Below, in pieces: positions 17,068 through 25,436 of a stretch of DNA of 64,000 nt (positions within the stretch are counted from its first letter, which is position 1; each line of letters opens with the position of its first letter). The notes beneath the pieces were generated by a model, which was not told the origin of the DNA, did not search any database, and saw only the letters and a program-made list of their open reading frames with translations. Position numbers and translations under genes: made by a program. The stretch comes from Acinetobacter sp. YWS30-1. GTDB lineage: Bacteria > Pseudomonadota > Gammaproteobacteria > Pseudomonadales > Moraxellaceae. The stretch spans positions 1,302,001 to 1,366,000 of the forward strand of contig NZ_CP114606.1 of NCBI RefSeq assembly GCF_033558715.1, written 5' to 3'.

Positions 17068-17212
17068 ATGTCGGATGATTTCCTCTGACAGTTGCTTATG
17101 AACATTAGATGAGATAAATCTAAGTTCGTGCCATCATAAAAACCTAATGACTCATATCGTAAATAATTGACTTAAAGATAATTAAAGACATAAACCAAAG
17201 AAGTTACTCAAT

Positions 17213-17668
17213 ATGGAAATATCATCCCAGATCCAGATCAAATCTCTAGAGCAAATATCACAGCCCGAATGGCTATTTTTATGGCAAGACTATCAACGCT
17301 TTTATCAGACCCAAATTTCGGATGAGGTAAGTAAAAATACCTGGGATAAATTAACCAATTATGAGCTAGATTCAATGTACGGTTTTGCGGCGCTGATAGA
17401 TGGAAAGGTCGTTGGGATTGTGCATGTCATCGAACATAACAGTAGCTGGACCATGCGTCCTTATGCCTATTTGCAGGATTTATTTGTTCATCCGGATTAT
17501 CGCGGGCAGGGCGTAGCACGTGTACTGATTCAGCATATCTATGATGTAGCAAAGCAGCGTAATTGTGATCGGGTGTACTGGCTGACCCATGAATCGAACC
17601 ATAAAGCCAGATTGCTCTATGATAAAGTGGCCAAAAAAACCGGATTTATCCAGTATCGTATGTCTTAA
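17213..17668 (+). CDS. GNAT-family N-acetyltransferase
   Basis: An acetyl-CoA-dependent N-acetyltransferase of 151 residues. The acceptor part begins with a typical beta-alpha (ISQPEWLFLWQDYQRFY), and motif A is LQDLFVHPDYRGQGVARVLI (about residues 90-109) with the R-x-x-G-x-A pyrophosphate-binding loop; WLTHESNHKARLLYDKVAKKTGF is motif B. The substrate is unknown; the fold resembles members acting on small amines or peptides. The gene is independent of its neighbours. Confidence 0.88.
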   Translation: MEISSQIQIKSLEQISQPEWLFLWQDYQRFYQTQISDEVSKNTWDKLTNYELDSMYGFAALIDGKVVGIVHVIEHNSSWTMRPYAYLQDLFVHPDYRGQGVARVLIQHIYDVAKQRNCDRVYWLTHESNHKARLLYDKVAKKTGFIQYRMS

Positions 17669-17795
17669 ATGCTTAGATTTACACGAGAATTTACAATTTT
17701 ATCGTTTCATAGTTGCAACAAAACGTTTTATCTTTAGGGATGTAAACGGTTCAAGATTCTATAAACTGAAGTTAATTCAGACGAGAGATAACAAC

Positions 17796-18389
17796 ATGAA
17801 TTTGAAAACATTAACTTTAGGCTTGGTAGCCGCATCTATTGCAACTTTTAGCTTTGCAAAACCGGTGACTTATACAATTGATCCGAGTCATACTGCGACG
17901 GTATTTAGCTGGAACCATTTTGGGTTTTCTACGCCATCTGCAAACTTCAGTGACATCCAAGGCACCATTAATGTTGATAATGAAAAACCTGCGAATTCTT
18001 CGGTCAATGTGAACATCCCGGTTGCAAGCATTAATACGAATGTGAAAGCACTGGATGACCATATTAAGACAGCAGAATTTTTTGATGTTGCCAAATATCC
18101 GAATATTACTTTTAAAAGTACTAAAGTTCAGGCTTTAGGCAAAAACAAATATAAAATCACCGGCAACTTAACCGTGAAAGATGTCACTAAACCTGTGGTA
18201 CTGGATGCGGTGTTAAATAAACAGGGTGAACATCCGATGGCAAAAGTTCCGGCAATTGGTTTTAATGCCACAACATCATTTGACCGTTCTGCATTCGGCT
18301 TAGGCGCGAATGTTCCGCATGTGAGTGACAAGATTACTGTTCAGATCACCACTGAAGCGACCATTCCGGCAGAACCTGCAAAGAAATAA
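17796..18389 (+). CDS. YceI-family periplasmic lipid-binding protein
   Basis: A secreted YceI-like protein; family members have a lipocalin-like barrel that binds polyisoprenoids or other amphiphiles in the periplasm. A signal peptide (MNLKTLTLGLVAASIATFSF, cleavage after FA at about residue 21) leads into YTIDPSHTATVFSWNHFGFS, the hallmark start of the domain; later TAEFFDVAKYPNITFKST and NLTVKDVTKPVVLDA are also characteristic. The start is set by GAGAGATAACAAC before the ATG; the longer upstream frame overlaps the GNAT gene and is not used. Length is 197 aa. Confidence 0.93.
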   Translation: MNLKTLTLGLVAASIATFSFAKPVTYTIDPSHTATVFSWNHFGFSTPSANFSDIQGTINVDNEKPANSSVNVNIPVASINTNVKALDDHIKTAEFFDVAKYPNITFKSTKVQALGKNKYKITGNLTVKDVTKPVVLDAVLNKQGEHPMAKVPAIGFNATTSFDRSAFGLGANVPHVSDKITVQITTEATIPAEPAKK

Positions 18390-18414
18390 GATTTATTTCC
18401 ATTCTGCATAAAAA

Positions 18415-18446
18415 GAAAAAAGCACCTTTATAAAGGTGCTTTTTTC
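18415..18446 (+). terminator. intrinsic terminator, bidirectional
   Basis: Perfect arms AGCACCTTTA and TAAAGGTGCT (18421-18440) with A run before and T run after. Confidence 0.92.
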
Positions 18447-18569
18447 TTGGGCCAATAGATGAGTTATGAATCAGAATTGGCATTTATCTGAAACTAAAAA
18501 ATCTTAGCTATGATTCCATTAATCTATTTTGCAAACTTTTAATCATAAATATTTATCCAGTACCTTTGA

Positions 18570-19289
18570 TCAAGATACTAGTTTTAACTGAGTCAGATAT
18601 TGCTCTAGGACAGATTTAGAAGTGCTTTCCAGTGCAGGCGCAAATTGAAGATTGGCTGCCCGAAGAACTGGGATATTAATTTTAGCTTGACGTAATTCAG
18701 AGGTATGACCAACTAGCCATTTTTCCAAGCTATCGCCAGCGACTTCAGGATGAAATTGCAGAGCCAGAATATTTGATCCTATCCGGAAAGCCTGATTTGG
18801 ATAGAGATTGGAACTGGCTAATAATTCAGCCTGTTTAGGCAGATCAAAAGTATCGCCATGCCAATGTAGCACTTCAATATTTTCCAAGGCTTGTAGTGGA
18901 TTATTCTCAGTGGCTGGAAGACTAAGTTTAGACCAGCCAATTTCTTTGCTATGTCCTGCATAGACTTTAGCATCGAGTGCATGAGCCATGAGTTGAGCAC
19001 CCAGACAAATACCTAAAGTGGGTAAATTCTTTTCTAAACGCACTTTAAGTAAGTCTATTTCTTGTTGTAAGAAAGGGTAGTCCTCCGTTTCATAAACACC
19101 AATTGGACCCCCTAAAATAATTGTCAGACCTTTATATTCATACGCTTTACGCAGGTCATCAATACCGGCTTCAAAATAGCGAACACGTAATCCCAACTGA
19201 TAAAATACATCTTCCCAGGCACCTAGGTCTTCAAAAGCCAGATGTTGAATGGCATATACGGTATCGGGGAAGTGATCAAGGTTCAGCAT
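18570..19289 (-). CDS. class I glutamine amidotransferase-like protein
   Basis: A stand-alone type 1 glutamine amidotransferase (239 aa) of the GMP-synthase-like subgroup. The catalytic triad is visible: nucleophile Cys95 in LGICLGAQ, and His180 and Glu182 in LQFHPEV. The oxyanion strand LGGPIGVYE is at about residues 59-67. Such proteins hydrolyse gamma-glutamyl substrates or transfer ammonia to an acceptor; the acceptor is unknown here because no synthetase gene is adjacent. Confidence 0.88.
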   Translation of the reverse strand: MLNLDHFPDTVYAIQHLAFEDLGAWEDVFYQLGLRVRYFEAGIDDLRKAYEYKGLTIILGGPIGVYETEDYPFLQQEIDLLKVRLEKNLPTLGICLGAQLMAHALDAKVYAGHSKEIGWSKLSLPATENNPLQALENIEVLHWHGDTFDLPKQAELLASSNLYPNQAFRIGSNILALQFHPEVAGDSLEKWLVGHTSELRQAKINIPVLRAANLQFAPALESTSKSVLEQYLTQLKLVS

Positions 19290-19514
19290 AGCAGTCAGGT
19301 CTAAATGGAAAATATTTATTTAACGTTATTCTGCAAAAAATTAGAAGTCTTTTTAATCCGGTGATTTAGCCTTAGGTAGGTGATTCATCCGAATCGGCAA
19401 TCCTATGTAAGACTATAACTCCGCTTTGTATCAATATGCAGCGATATTTTCCTTTTCTATAAAAAAGGCGTTAGAGTAGAAAGCAGTGGATAATCATAAG
19501 AGGCAGGATAAGAA

Positions 19515-20162
19515 ATGCACAATATCTGCTTATATGTCGATAAAAAACGTATCAGTCCTTATGCCATGTCGGTTTATGTGGCTCTAAAAGAGAAAGGACT
19601 CAACTTTCAGGAAAAAATGATCGATCTGAATCTGCTGGAACAGCAATCTTTGGCTTATCGTAAAATTTGTCCGAGTGGCAAAGTTCCTTGTCTGATCATT
19701 GATGATTTTCATTTATTTGAATCGTGGGCGATTACTGAATACCTGGAAGATGCTTTTCCGGCACCGGATTATCCTGCTTTATATCCTGCAGAGATGAAAG
19801 CCAGAGCAAAATGTCGCGCCGTTCAGGCTTTGATTAAAACTGATTTTTCCTCTATCCGGCAGGATATGCCCTCAACTTCGATCTTTGTTCCACCTAAAAG
19901 GCCTTTAATCGCATCGGCTGAAACCATGCAGGATATTCAGCGCTTACTGGCAATCACAGAAATTTTAGTTGAAGAGTTGTGGCTCACCGAACGATGGTCA
20001 ATTGCAGACTTTGATCTAGCCTTTATGCTGCATCGTCTGCTTAGTCATGATGTTGAGCTTCCCGAAAAGATTCAGGCCTATATCCAGCGTAATTTTCAGC
20101 GATCTTCAGTGCAGTCCTGGATTTTGGAAAATGAAAAATTGAGGACTCATGCTGAGTTTTGA
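19515..20162 (+). CDS. glutathione S-transferase-like protein
   Basis: A GST-fold protein of 215 residues. The thioredoxin-like N-terminal domain has the conserved cis-Pro segment SGKVPCLIIDDFHLFESWAI (E-S pair for glutathione gamma-glutamyl binding), and the C-terminal domain is all-helical with WSIADFDLAFMLHRL, the N-capping box of GST helix 6. It resembles the YfcF branch of bacterial GSTs. The ATG follows GGCAGGATAAGAA, a reasonable ribosome-binding site. The substrate is unknown. Confidence 0.87.
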   Translation: MHNICLYVDKKRISPYAMSVYVALKEKGLNFQEKMIDLNLLEQQSLAYRKICPSGKVPCLIIDDFHLFESWAITEYLEDAFPAPDYPALYPAEMKARAKCRAVQALIKTDFSSIRQDMPSTSIFVPPKRPLIASAETMQDIQRLLAITEILVEELWLTERWSIADFDLAFMLHRLLSHDVELPEKIQAYIQRNFQRSSVQSWILENEKLRTHAEF

Positions 20163-20359
20163 TTCTATGTCCGGTAGAGAGGTTAATTTAATAATTTAAG
20201 TACTAAGTTTGCTTAATGAATAGACATGGATATTTTAAAAGAGAGCCAAGTTATACAAAAAATTGCTTAAATATCAGCAGAGCAAGCGTAGTATAGAAAG
20301 TATAGGTAATAAGAAGTAGCTAAAACTTAGAATCAGATTCAAATGAAAAGGAGTATAAG

Positions 20360-21310
20360 GTGGGTGGATCACATCATCATGATCATAGTCATGTAGAAGT
20401 TAGTGCGAAGAATGCCAAAAAACTGTCCATCGCCTTAGCCCTGACGACAGCCTTTTTAATTGTAGAAGTTATTGCCGGTTTTATGACTCAGAGTCTGGCC
20501 TTGCTTTCTGATGCAGCACATATGTTTACCGATGCCGCTGCATTGGCGATTGCACTGGCTGCGATTAAGATCGGGCAAAAACCCGCAGATGATAAACGTA
20601 CCTTTGGCTACCAGCGATTTGAAATTCTGGCAGCTTTGTTTAATGCGATTATGCTATTTCTGGTGGCGATGTATATCTTGTTCGAAGCTTACCAGCGCCT
20701 GAGCCATCCCCCTGAAATTGAAAGTCTGGGCATGTTGATTGTCGCCATACTTGGACTGGTCATTAACCTGATCTCCATGAAAATTCTGGTTTCTAGCAGT
20801 CAGGAAAGCTTGAATATTAAAGGAGCTTATCTGGAAGTACTGAGTGATGCACTAGGTTCGGTGGGTGTCATTATTGGCGCAATCATCATCTATTTCAGCG
20901 GCTGGATGTGGATTGACACCGTGATTGCGGTCATGATCGGATTCTGGGTCATTCCACGGACATGGATTTTATTGAAACAGAGCATCAATATTCTGCTGGA
21001 AGGAGTTCCCGATGAAATCGATATTGAAAAACTGCGCCATGACCTACTGGCGCTAGACGGTGTTGAAGATATTCATCAGCTAAAAGTCTGGGCGATTACT
21101 TCCAAGAAAGTCATACTGACCGTTCATCTGGTTGCGCCAGAAGTTGACTATAAAAAGTTGCATCAGGAGGCGTTTGAGATGTTGCACCATGAACATCACA
21201 TTACTGAGATGACATTGCAAATTGAAGCAGAAGATTGTCCCCCAGAACAGCATCGGCAATCAGCCCATTCGCATGAGCATCATGACCATAAAGAAAGCCA
21301 TCAACATTAA
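20360..21310 (+). CDS. cation diffusion facilitator, zinc-type exporter (CzcD/ZitB-like)
   Basis: An inner-membrane metal/proton antiporter of the CDF family. Six hydrophobic segments fit residues about 20-200; metal site A residues are seen in SLALLSDAAHMFTDAAAL (HxxxD) and SDALGSVGVI. A cytoplasmic ferredoxin-like domain follows (DEIDIEKLRHDLLALDGVEDIHQLKVW). His-rich tails at both ends (HHHDHSH; SHEHHDHKESHQH) are typical of Zn exporters. The start is GTG with AAAGGAG 6 nt upstream. Length is 316 aa. No metal regulator gene adjoins. Confidence 0.92.
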   Translation: MGGSHHHDHSHVEVSAKNAKKLSIALALTTAFLIVEVIAGFMTQSLALLSDAAHMFTDAAALAIALAAIKIGQKPADDKRTFGYQRFEILAALFNAIMLFLVAMYILFEAYQRLSHPPEIESLGMLIVAILGLVINLISMKILVSSSQESLNIKGAYLEVLSDALGSVGVIIGAIIIYFSGWMWIDTVIAVMIGFWVIPRTWILLKQSINILLEGVPDEIDIEKLRHDLLALDGVEDIHQLKVWAITSKKVILTVHLVAPEVDYKKLHQEAFEMLHHEHHITEMTLQIEAEDCPPEQHRQSAHSHEHHDHKESHQH

Positions 21311-21365
21311 GTTTAAAAAATTTTGCCATCACACTTAATGTATTTTTAAACTTCGATCTTTTATT

Positions 21366-22343
21366 TTAGCCTTTTAATAATGAAACAATTACATCTTTAT
21401 AACTCGGTGGCGCTTTCACGTAATCGCGCTCTCGCAACATCTGATGCATTTTGGGCAGATTTTGATGCGGAACAGAGGCCATTAAATGATGTTCAATATG
21501 ATAATTTACATGAATCGGTGCAACGAAAGCCCGCGCTAGCCAGCCTGCATGGGTGGTACGGGTATTAGTCAGTGCAGAATGGCTGGTTTCCAGGCCTGCA
21601 TGTTCAGCCATTGCCCGTATACGGATAAACAGTGGGAAAGGAGTGATATAAGCTAACGGCCATAATAAATAAAGTTTTGGATGACCGCTGGCCCAAAGTG
21701 CGGAAAATAGGGCAGCATTGGAAATCAGCATGCCCGAGCTATTTTTTAACAGATTCTTTGCCAGTTCCAAGTTACTGCGATTACCACGAGGAATTGGTTT
21801 CGGATCATTGGAAACACTCCATTCCAGAAGTTCTAAATCCATCAAGACTCGGCCAGCCAGAAATTTTAGGCCGGATTGACCATTTAAATCTCTAAAGAAT
21901 TTTCTAAATAATGATTGTTTAGTAATTGGAAAGTTTTTCACCAAACCTAAATCTGGATCATCAGGTTGAGAGGTGCGGGCATGATGTTTCAAATGATAAG
22001 GACGATATTTACCGACCTCATTCCAGATCGGACGGGCGCACAACCAGTCAGTGAAGTGTGTGTTTAGCCACTTGGTTTTAAACAGACTGTGGTGTGAGGC
22101 ATCGTGCATTAAAATGGCCATAGCCAGCTGACGACCTGCCAGAATGGCTAATGCCAAGGCACATATCAATATTTTTCCCCAGACTGGTAAATATTCCCAG
22201 CTATAAGCGACTGTGCCAAAGGTCAAAACAATCACAGCCCAAGTTGAGCCTACTGCCAGAGCCCCCTGTAAGTCGGATGGGGTGGTCAGCTCTTTGATTT
22301 CTTCACGGCTAAATAGCTCTGTGACACTCACTTTACTGTTCAT
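21366..22343 (-). CDS. membrane fatty-acid desaturase
   Basis: An integral membrane di-iron desaturase of 325 residues. The three His boxes are present: HDASHH, HLKHH and HIEHH (in NYHIEHHLMASVPHQNLP). Hydrophobic pairs flank the boxes. Such enzymes introduce double bonds into acyl chains of membrane lipids using ferredoxin or cytochrome electrons; the regiospecificity cannot be read. The PaaX-like gene ends 95 bp upstream in the same direction, so the two may be cotranscribed. Confidence 0.9.
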   Translation of the reverse strand: MNSKVSVTELFSREEIKELTTPSDLQGALAVGSTWAVIVLTFGTVAYSWEYLPVWGKILICALALAILAGRQLAMAILMHDASHHSLFKTKWLNTHFTDWLCARPIWNEVGKYRPYHLKHHARTSQPDDPDLGLVKNFPITKQSLFRKFFRDLNGQSGLKFLAGRVLMDLELLEWSVSNDPKPIPRGNRSNLELAKNLLKNSSGMLISNAALFSALWASGHPKLYLLWPLAYITPFPLFIRIRAMAEHAGLETSHSALTNTRTTHAGWLARAFVAPIHVNYHIEHHLMASVPHQNLPKMHQMLRERDYVKAPPSYKDVIVSLLKG

Positions 22344-22437
22344 TATTCTGCCTTGATCTAGTTCTTGTATTTCTTGTCACTATATTTGAATTAAAATATT
22401 ACAGTCAATTTATTTTTGTGAGTGTGTAGGAAATAAA

Positions 22438-23226
22438 TTATACGCCTTGCTGCTGAAAATATTGCTGCCATAACTGCTGGCCTTGCTCTTCCATACGCCG
22501 TACAGCCAGTTCAAACTTTTGTCGGGCTGGAGCGTCTAGCCACTCTTCAGGCAATAATGGATCTGCACGCAGACTAAATACGGCAGATTTCGCCAGATAA
22601 AAGGCAGTTTTAGCTGATTCAGCCAAGGATAAATATTCATGACTTTCAAACCACTGCTCAATTTCCTGACTAATATTTAAATAGGTTTGATGGAGACCAT
22701 GAATATCCCAAAGTGCAGATACATGGGTGTGCTGATCGATCTCGCTAACCTGAAAAAATCGTGCGCCTTGATCTAGGCCAAACTTGACGGCTGCTGATTT
22801 AAGCTCGTTCAAACTGAGTTGTAAATTATCCGGGCGGATAAACACATTCTGTTCCAGCTCCTGAAATCCATAATAACGCAGGGCTTTTTCCCGTTTAGAT
22901 AAGGCCGTACGATCTACTCGTCCCAACGCACCGGTATAAACCAGAATGTATTTGCCATCCCAAGCCGTAGCAGTCTGCATATTGGGATGTTTGTTCAGGC
23001 TGATAAAAGAAGTATCAAATTTTTTTTCAATTAACTGATAAATGCCGCGTTCTACTGACTGAATGATCTGATCCTGATTGAGTCGTGCGACTGCAACCCG
23101 CAAGCTGTTGTCAGAGATTCCTAATAAATCTGCTGCACATAACATCTGTTTGATGCTAACAGTAGAGTTATGTGAGGCATAGAGCAGGTCTAGCACCAGA
23201 TGTCGGGCATTCAGTTTATAAGTCAT
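22438..23226 (-). CDS. PaaX-like transcriptional regulator
   Basis: A 262-residue regulator matching the PaaX layout: N-terminal winged helix (RHLVLDLLYASHNSTVSIKQ, then GISDNSLRVAVARLNQDQII), a central ferredoxin-like domain beginning WDGKYILVYTGALGR, and a helical C-terminal domain with LLPEEWLDAPARQKFE. PaaX proteins repress phenylacetate degradation in response to phenylacetyl-CoA, but there are no paa genes in the window; the gene may instead act on the adjacent desaturase or at a distance. Confidence 0.87.
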   Translation of the reverse strand: MTYKLNARHLVLDLLYASHNSTVSIKQMLCAADLLGISDNSLRVAVARLNQDQIIQSVERGIYQLIEKKFDTSFISLNKHPNMQTATAWDGKYILVYTGALGRVDRTALSKREKALRYYGFQELEQNVFIRPDNLQLSLNELKSAAVKFGLDQGARFFQVSEIDQHTHVSALWDIHGLHQTYLNISQEIEQWFESHEYLSLAESAKTAFYLAKSAVFSLRADPLLPEEWLDAPARQKFELAVRRMEEQGQQLWQQYFQQQGV

Positions 23227-23609
23227 GAAACTAGATCGTGATTAGAAAATGAGAAATTGGAAACTTTTTGTACAATAGCATTTTGAATAGGAAGAACCAA
23301 AGAGGAATACGACTAAAGTGTTTGTATATTCAGGCAATTAATTTTAATTAAAGGTAATGTTTATAAATAAAAATGACTAGATAAGGTCTTGGTTTTTTAC
23401 TGGGACACAATATTTCACAATCAATAAGCTGGTCTAAGCAGCAAGTCAGCGAAAAAGACCTGAATCTGTTTTTATTTTTTTATTCTTGATTATTTTTAAT
23501 CCCAGCTCCCTTGGGAGCTGGGATTACCTAAAAAAATAAATGAAGCGTTATTCCTAACGTCTACATGTTTGGGTATGAGAGGCAATGCCTCGCAAGAATT
23601 ATCCTAACA
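23227..23609. other. intergenic region with stacked palindromes
   Basis: No gene. The right half carries stem-loops: a perfect 13-bp-arm palindrome at 23498-23525, a GAGGC-AAT-GCCTC hairpin near 23577-23590, and the left arm of a palindrome reaching into the ETF-QO gene. None has a clear U-tract. Confidence 0.6.
23498..23525. repeat. perfect palindrome without U-tract
   Basis: Arms AATCCCAGCTCCC (23498-23510) and GGGAGCTGGGATT (23513-23525) with a 2-nt centre. Neither strand has a T run directly after it, so it is not a canonical intrinsic terminator. Confidence 0.75.
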
Positions 23610-23628
23610 TTACATGTTAGGATAATTC
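23596..23628. repeat. 15-bp-arm palindrome spanning the ETF-QO stop codon
   Basis: Arms GAATTATCCTAACAT (23596-23610) and ATGTTAGGATAATTC (23614-23628) are perfectly complementary around a 3-nt centre. The TAA stop of the ETF-QO gene is at 23610-23612, at the tip. A diverged copy of the same palindrome lies at about 23549-23576 (TTATTCCTAACG ... CATGTTTGGGTA). Confidence 0.8.
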
Positions 23629-25322
23629 GGACCACCAGCACCTTCCGGCACCACCCAGGTGATATTCTGAGAAGGATCCTTGATGTCACAAGTCTTGCAG
23701 TGTACACAGTTCGCCGCATTGATCTGGAAGCGTTTAGAACCATCATCATTTTCCATGATTTCGTAAACACCTGCAGGGCAGTAGCGCTGCGCAGGCTCAT
23801 CCCATTTTGGCAGGTTGACGTTTACTGGAATTGAAGCATCGGTCAGTTTCAAATGTGCTGGCTGGTTTTCTTCATGGACTGTATTCGATACAAAGACTGA
23901 AGATAGACGGTCAAACGTCAGCTTGCCATCCGGTTTTGGATAGTTCGGCTTGAAGTTCACTGCATCCACCGTTTTCAGTGCACTGAAATCAGGAACTAAA
24001 TCATGGAGCGTGAATGGAACTTTAAACACGTTCTGGTCGATGAAGTTGAATGCACCGCCCATCCATTGACCAAATTTGTGCATTGCCGGGCCAAAGTTAC
24101 GTGCGCTATATAACTCTTCTTTCAGCCAGCTATTGTTGAACTTGTCTGTATAAGACGTGAGTTCTTTAACGAAGAAGTCTTCACCTTCAGTCACACGTGC
24201 AACTGCAAGATCACCACCTTTTTCTACACCAGCTTTGATCGCTTCAAAGACTGCTTCACCACATAACATGCCTGATTTCATCGCAGTGTGTGAGCCTTTG
24301 ATTTTCGCAAAGTTCAGGAATCCAGCATCATCACCAATCAGTGAGCCACCCGGGAAGGTGAATTTCGGCAGAGAGTTGAAACCACCTTTGGTTACGGCAC
24401 GCGCACCATAAGAAATACGCTTACCGCCTTCCAGATATTTTTTGATCAGTGGATGGGTTTTCCAGCGCTGCATTTCCATGAACGGGTACATGTGTGGGTT
24501 TTCATAAGAAAGATCCACGATCATGCCCAGAGTGACCTGGTTATTTTCAGCGTGGTATAACCACCAGCCGCCTGAAGAACCTGTTTCAGATAAAGGCCAG
24601 CCAGCACCGTGCATTACCAGACCTGGCTTGTGTTTGGCCGGATCAATTTCCCAAAGTTCTTTAATACCGATACCGTAGTGCTGAGGATCAGCATCTTTAT
24701 CCAGATTAAACTTCTGGATTAAACGTTTACCTAAGTGACCACGGCAGCCTTCAGCAAAAATCGTATATTTCGCGTGAAGTTCGTAACCTGGGGTAAAGTT
24801 ATGCGTTGGTTCACCATCTTTACCAATGCCCATATCACCAGTTTGGATGCCTTTGACTGAACCATCTTCATGATACAGAATTTCAGCAGCAGCAAAGCCC
24901 GGGAAGATCGAAACTTCCAGTTCTTCCGCTTTCTGGCCTAACCAACGCACCACGTTACCAAGAGAGATGACATAGTTGCCATCGTTGTGCATGGTTTTCG
25001 GTACCATCCAGTGAGGAGCTTCTTGTGATTTTTCATCTGAAAGAAGGAAGAAAGTTTTATCCTCTGTCACAGGAACATTTAAAGGCGCGCCTTCTTCTTT
25101 CCAGTTCGGGAACAGCTCGTTCATGGCACGAGGTTCAAGCACAGCACCAGAAAGAATATGAGCACCGACTTCGGAGCCTTTTTCCACGACACAAACGGAC
25201 AGATCATTCAGGTTGTTTTCAATTGCAAGCTGACGGATTTTGATTGCCGCAGAAAGACCCGCAGGGCCTGCGCCTACGATGACTACGTCAAACTCCATCG
25301 ATTCTCTAATAATATCTTCCAT
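23610..25322 (-). CDS. electron-transfer flavoprotein:ubiquinone oxidoreductase
   Basis: A membrane-associated FAD and 4Fe-4S enzyme that passes electrons from reduced ETF to ubiquinone. The N-terminal FAD motif is VVIVGAGPAGLSAAIKI, followed by the substrate/ubiquinone domain and a C-terminal ferredoxin-like cluster domain with NCVHCKTCDIKDPSQNITWV. Length 570 aa is typical. AGGA lies 10 nt before the ATG. It sits next to the beta-oxidation cluster whose acyl-CoA dehydrogenase needs ETF, which suits its role. No etfA/etfB genes are in the window. The C-terminal codons run into a long palindrome. Confidence 0.95.
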   Translation of the reverse strand: MEDIIRESMEFDVVIVGAGPAGLSAAIKIRQLAIENNLNDLSVCVVEKGSEVGAHILSGAVLEPRAMNELFPNWKEEGAPLNVPVTEDKTFFLLSDEKSQEAPHWMVPKTMHNDGNYVISLGNVVRWLGQKAEELEVSIFPGFAAAEILYHEDGSVKGIQTGDMGIGKDGEPTHNFTPGYELHAKYTIFAEGCRGHLGKRLIQKFNLDKDADPQHYGIGIKELWEIDPAKHKPGLVMHGAGWPLSETGSSGGWWLYHAENNQVTLGMIVDLSYENPHMYPFMEMQRWKTHPLIKKYLEGGKRISYGARAVTKGGFNSLPKFTFPGGSLIGDDAGFLNFAKIKGSHTAMKSGMLCGEAVFEAIKAGVEKGGDLAVARVTEGEDFFVKELTSYTDKFNNSWLKEELYSARNFGPAMHKFGQWMGGAFNFIDQNVFKVPFTLHDLVPDFSALKTVDAVNFKPNYPKPDGKLTFDRLSSVFVSNTVHEENQPAHLKLTDASIPVNVNLPKWDEPAQRYCPAGVYEIMENDDGSKRFQINAANCVHCKTCDIKDPSQNITWVVPEGAGGPNYPNM

Positions 25323-25401
25323 AATAAGAAATCCTGTTTCGCTTAGCGGTATTTTACCACAGTGAAAAAGTTTTTAAATAGAAAGTTGGGAATTGATTAT
25401 G

Positions 25402-25427
25402 AAAAAAGCCTCCTAGGAGGCTTTTTC
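25402..25427 (-). terminator. intrinsic terminator, palindromic
   Basis: Arms AAAAAGCCTCC and GGAGGCTTTTT around TA (25405-25426). It ends the MFS gene on the minus strand. Confidence 0.9.
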
Positions 25428-25436
25428 TAAAACGGA

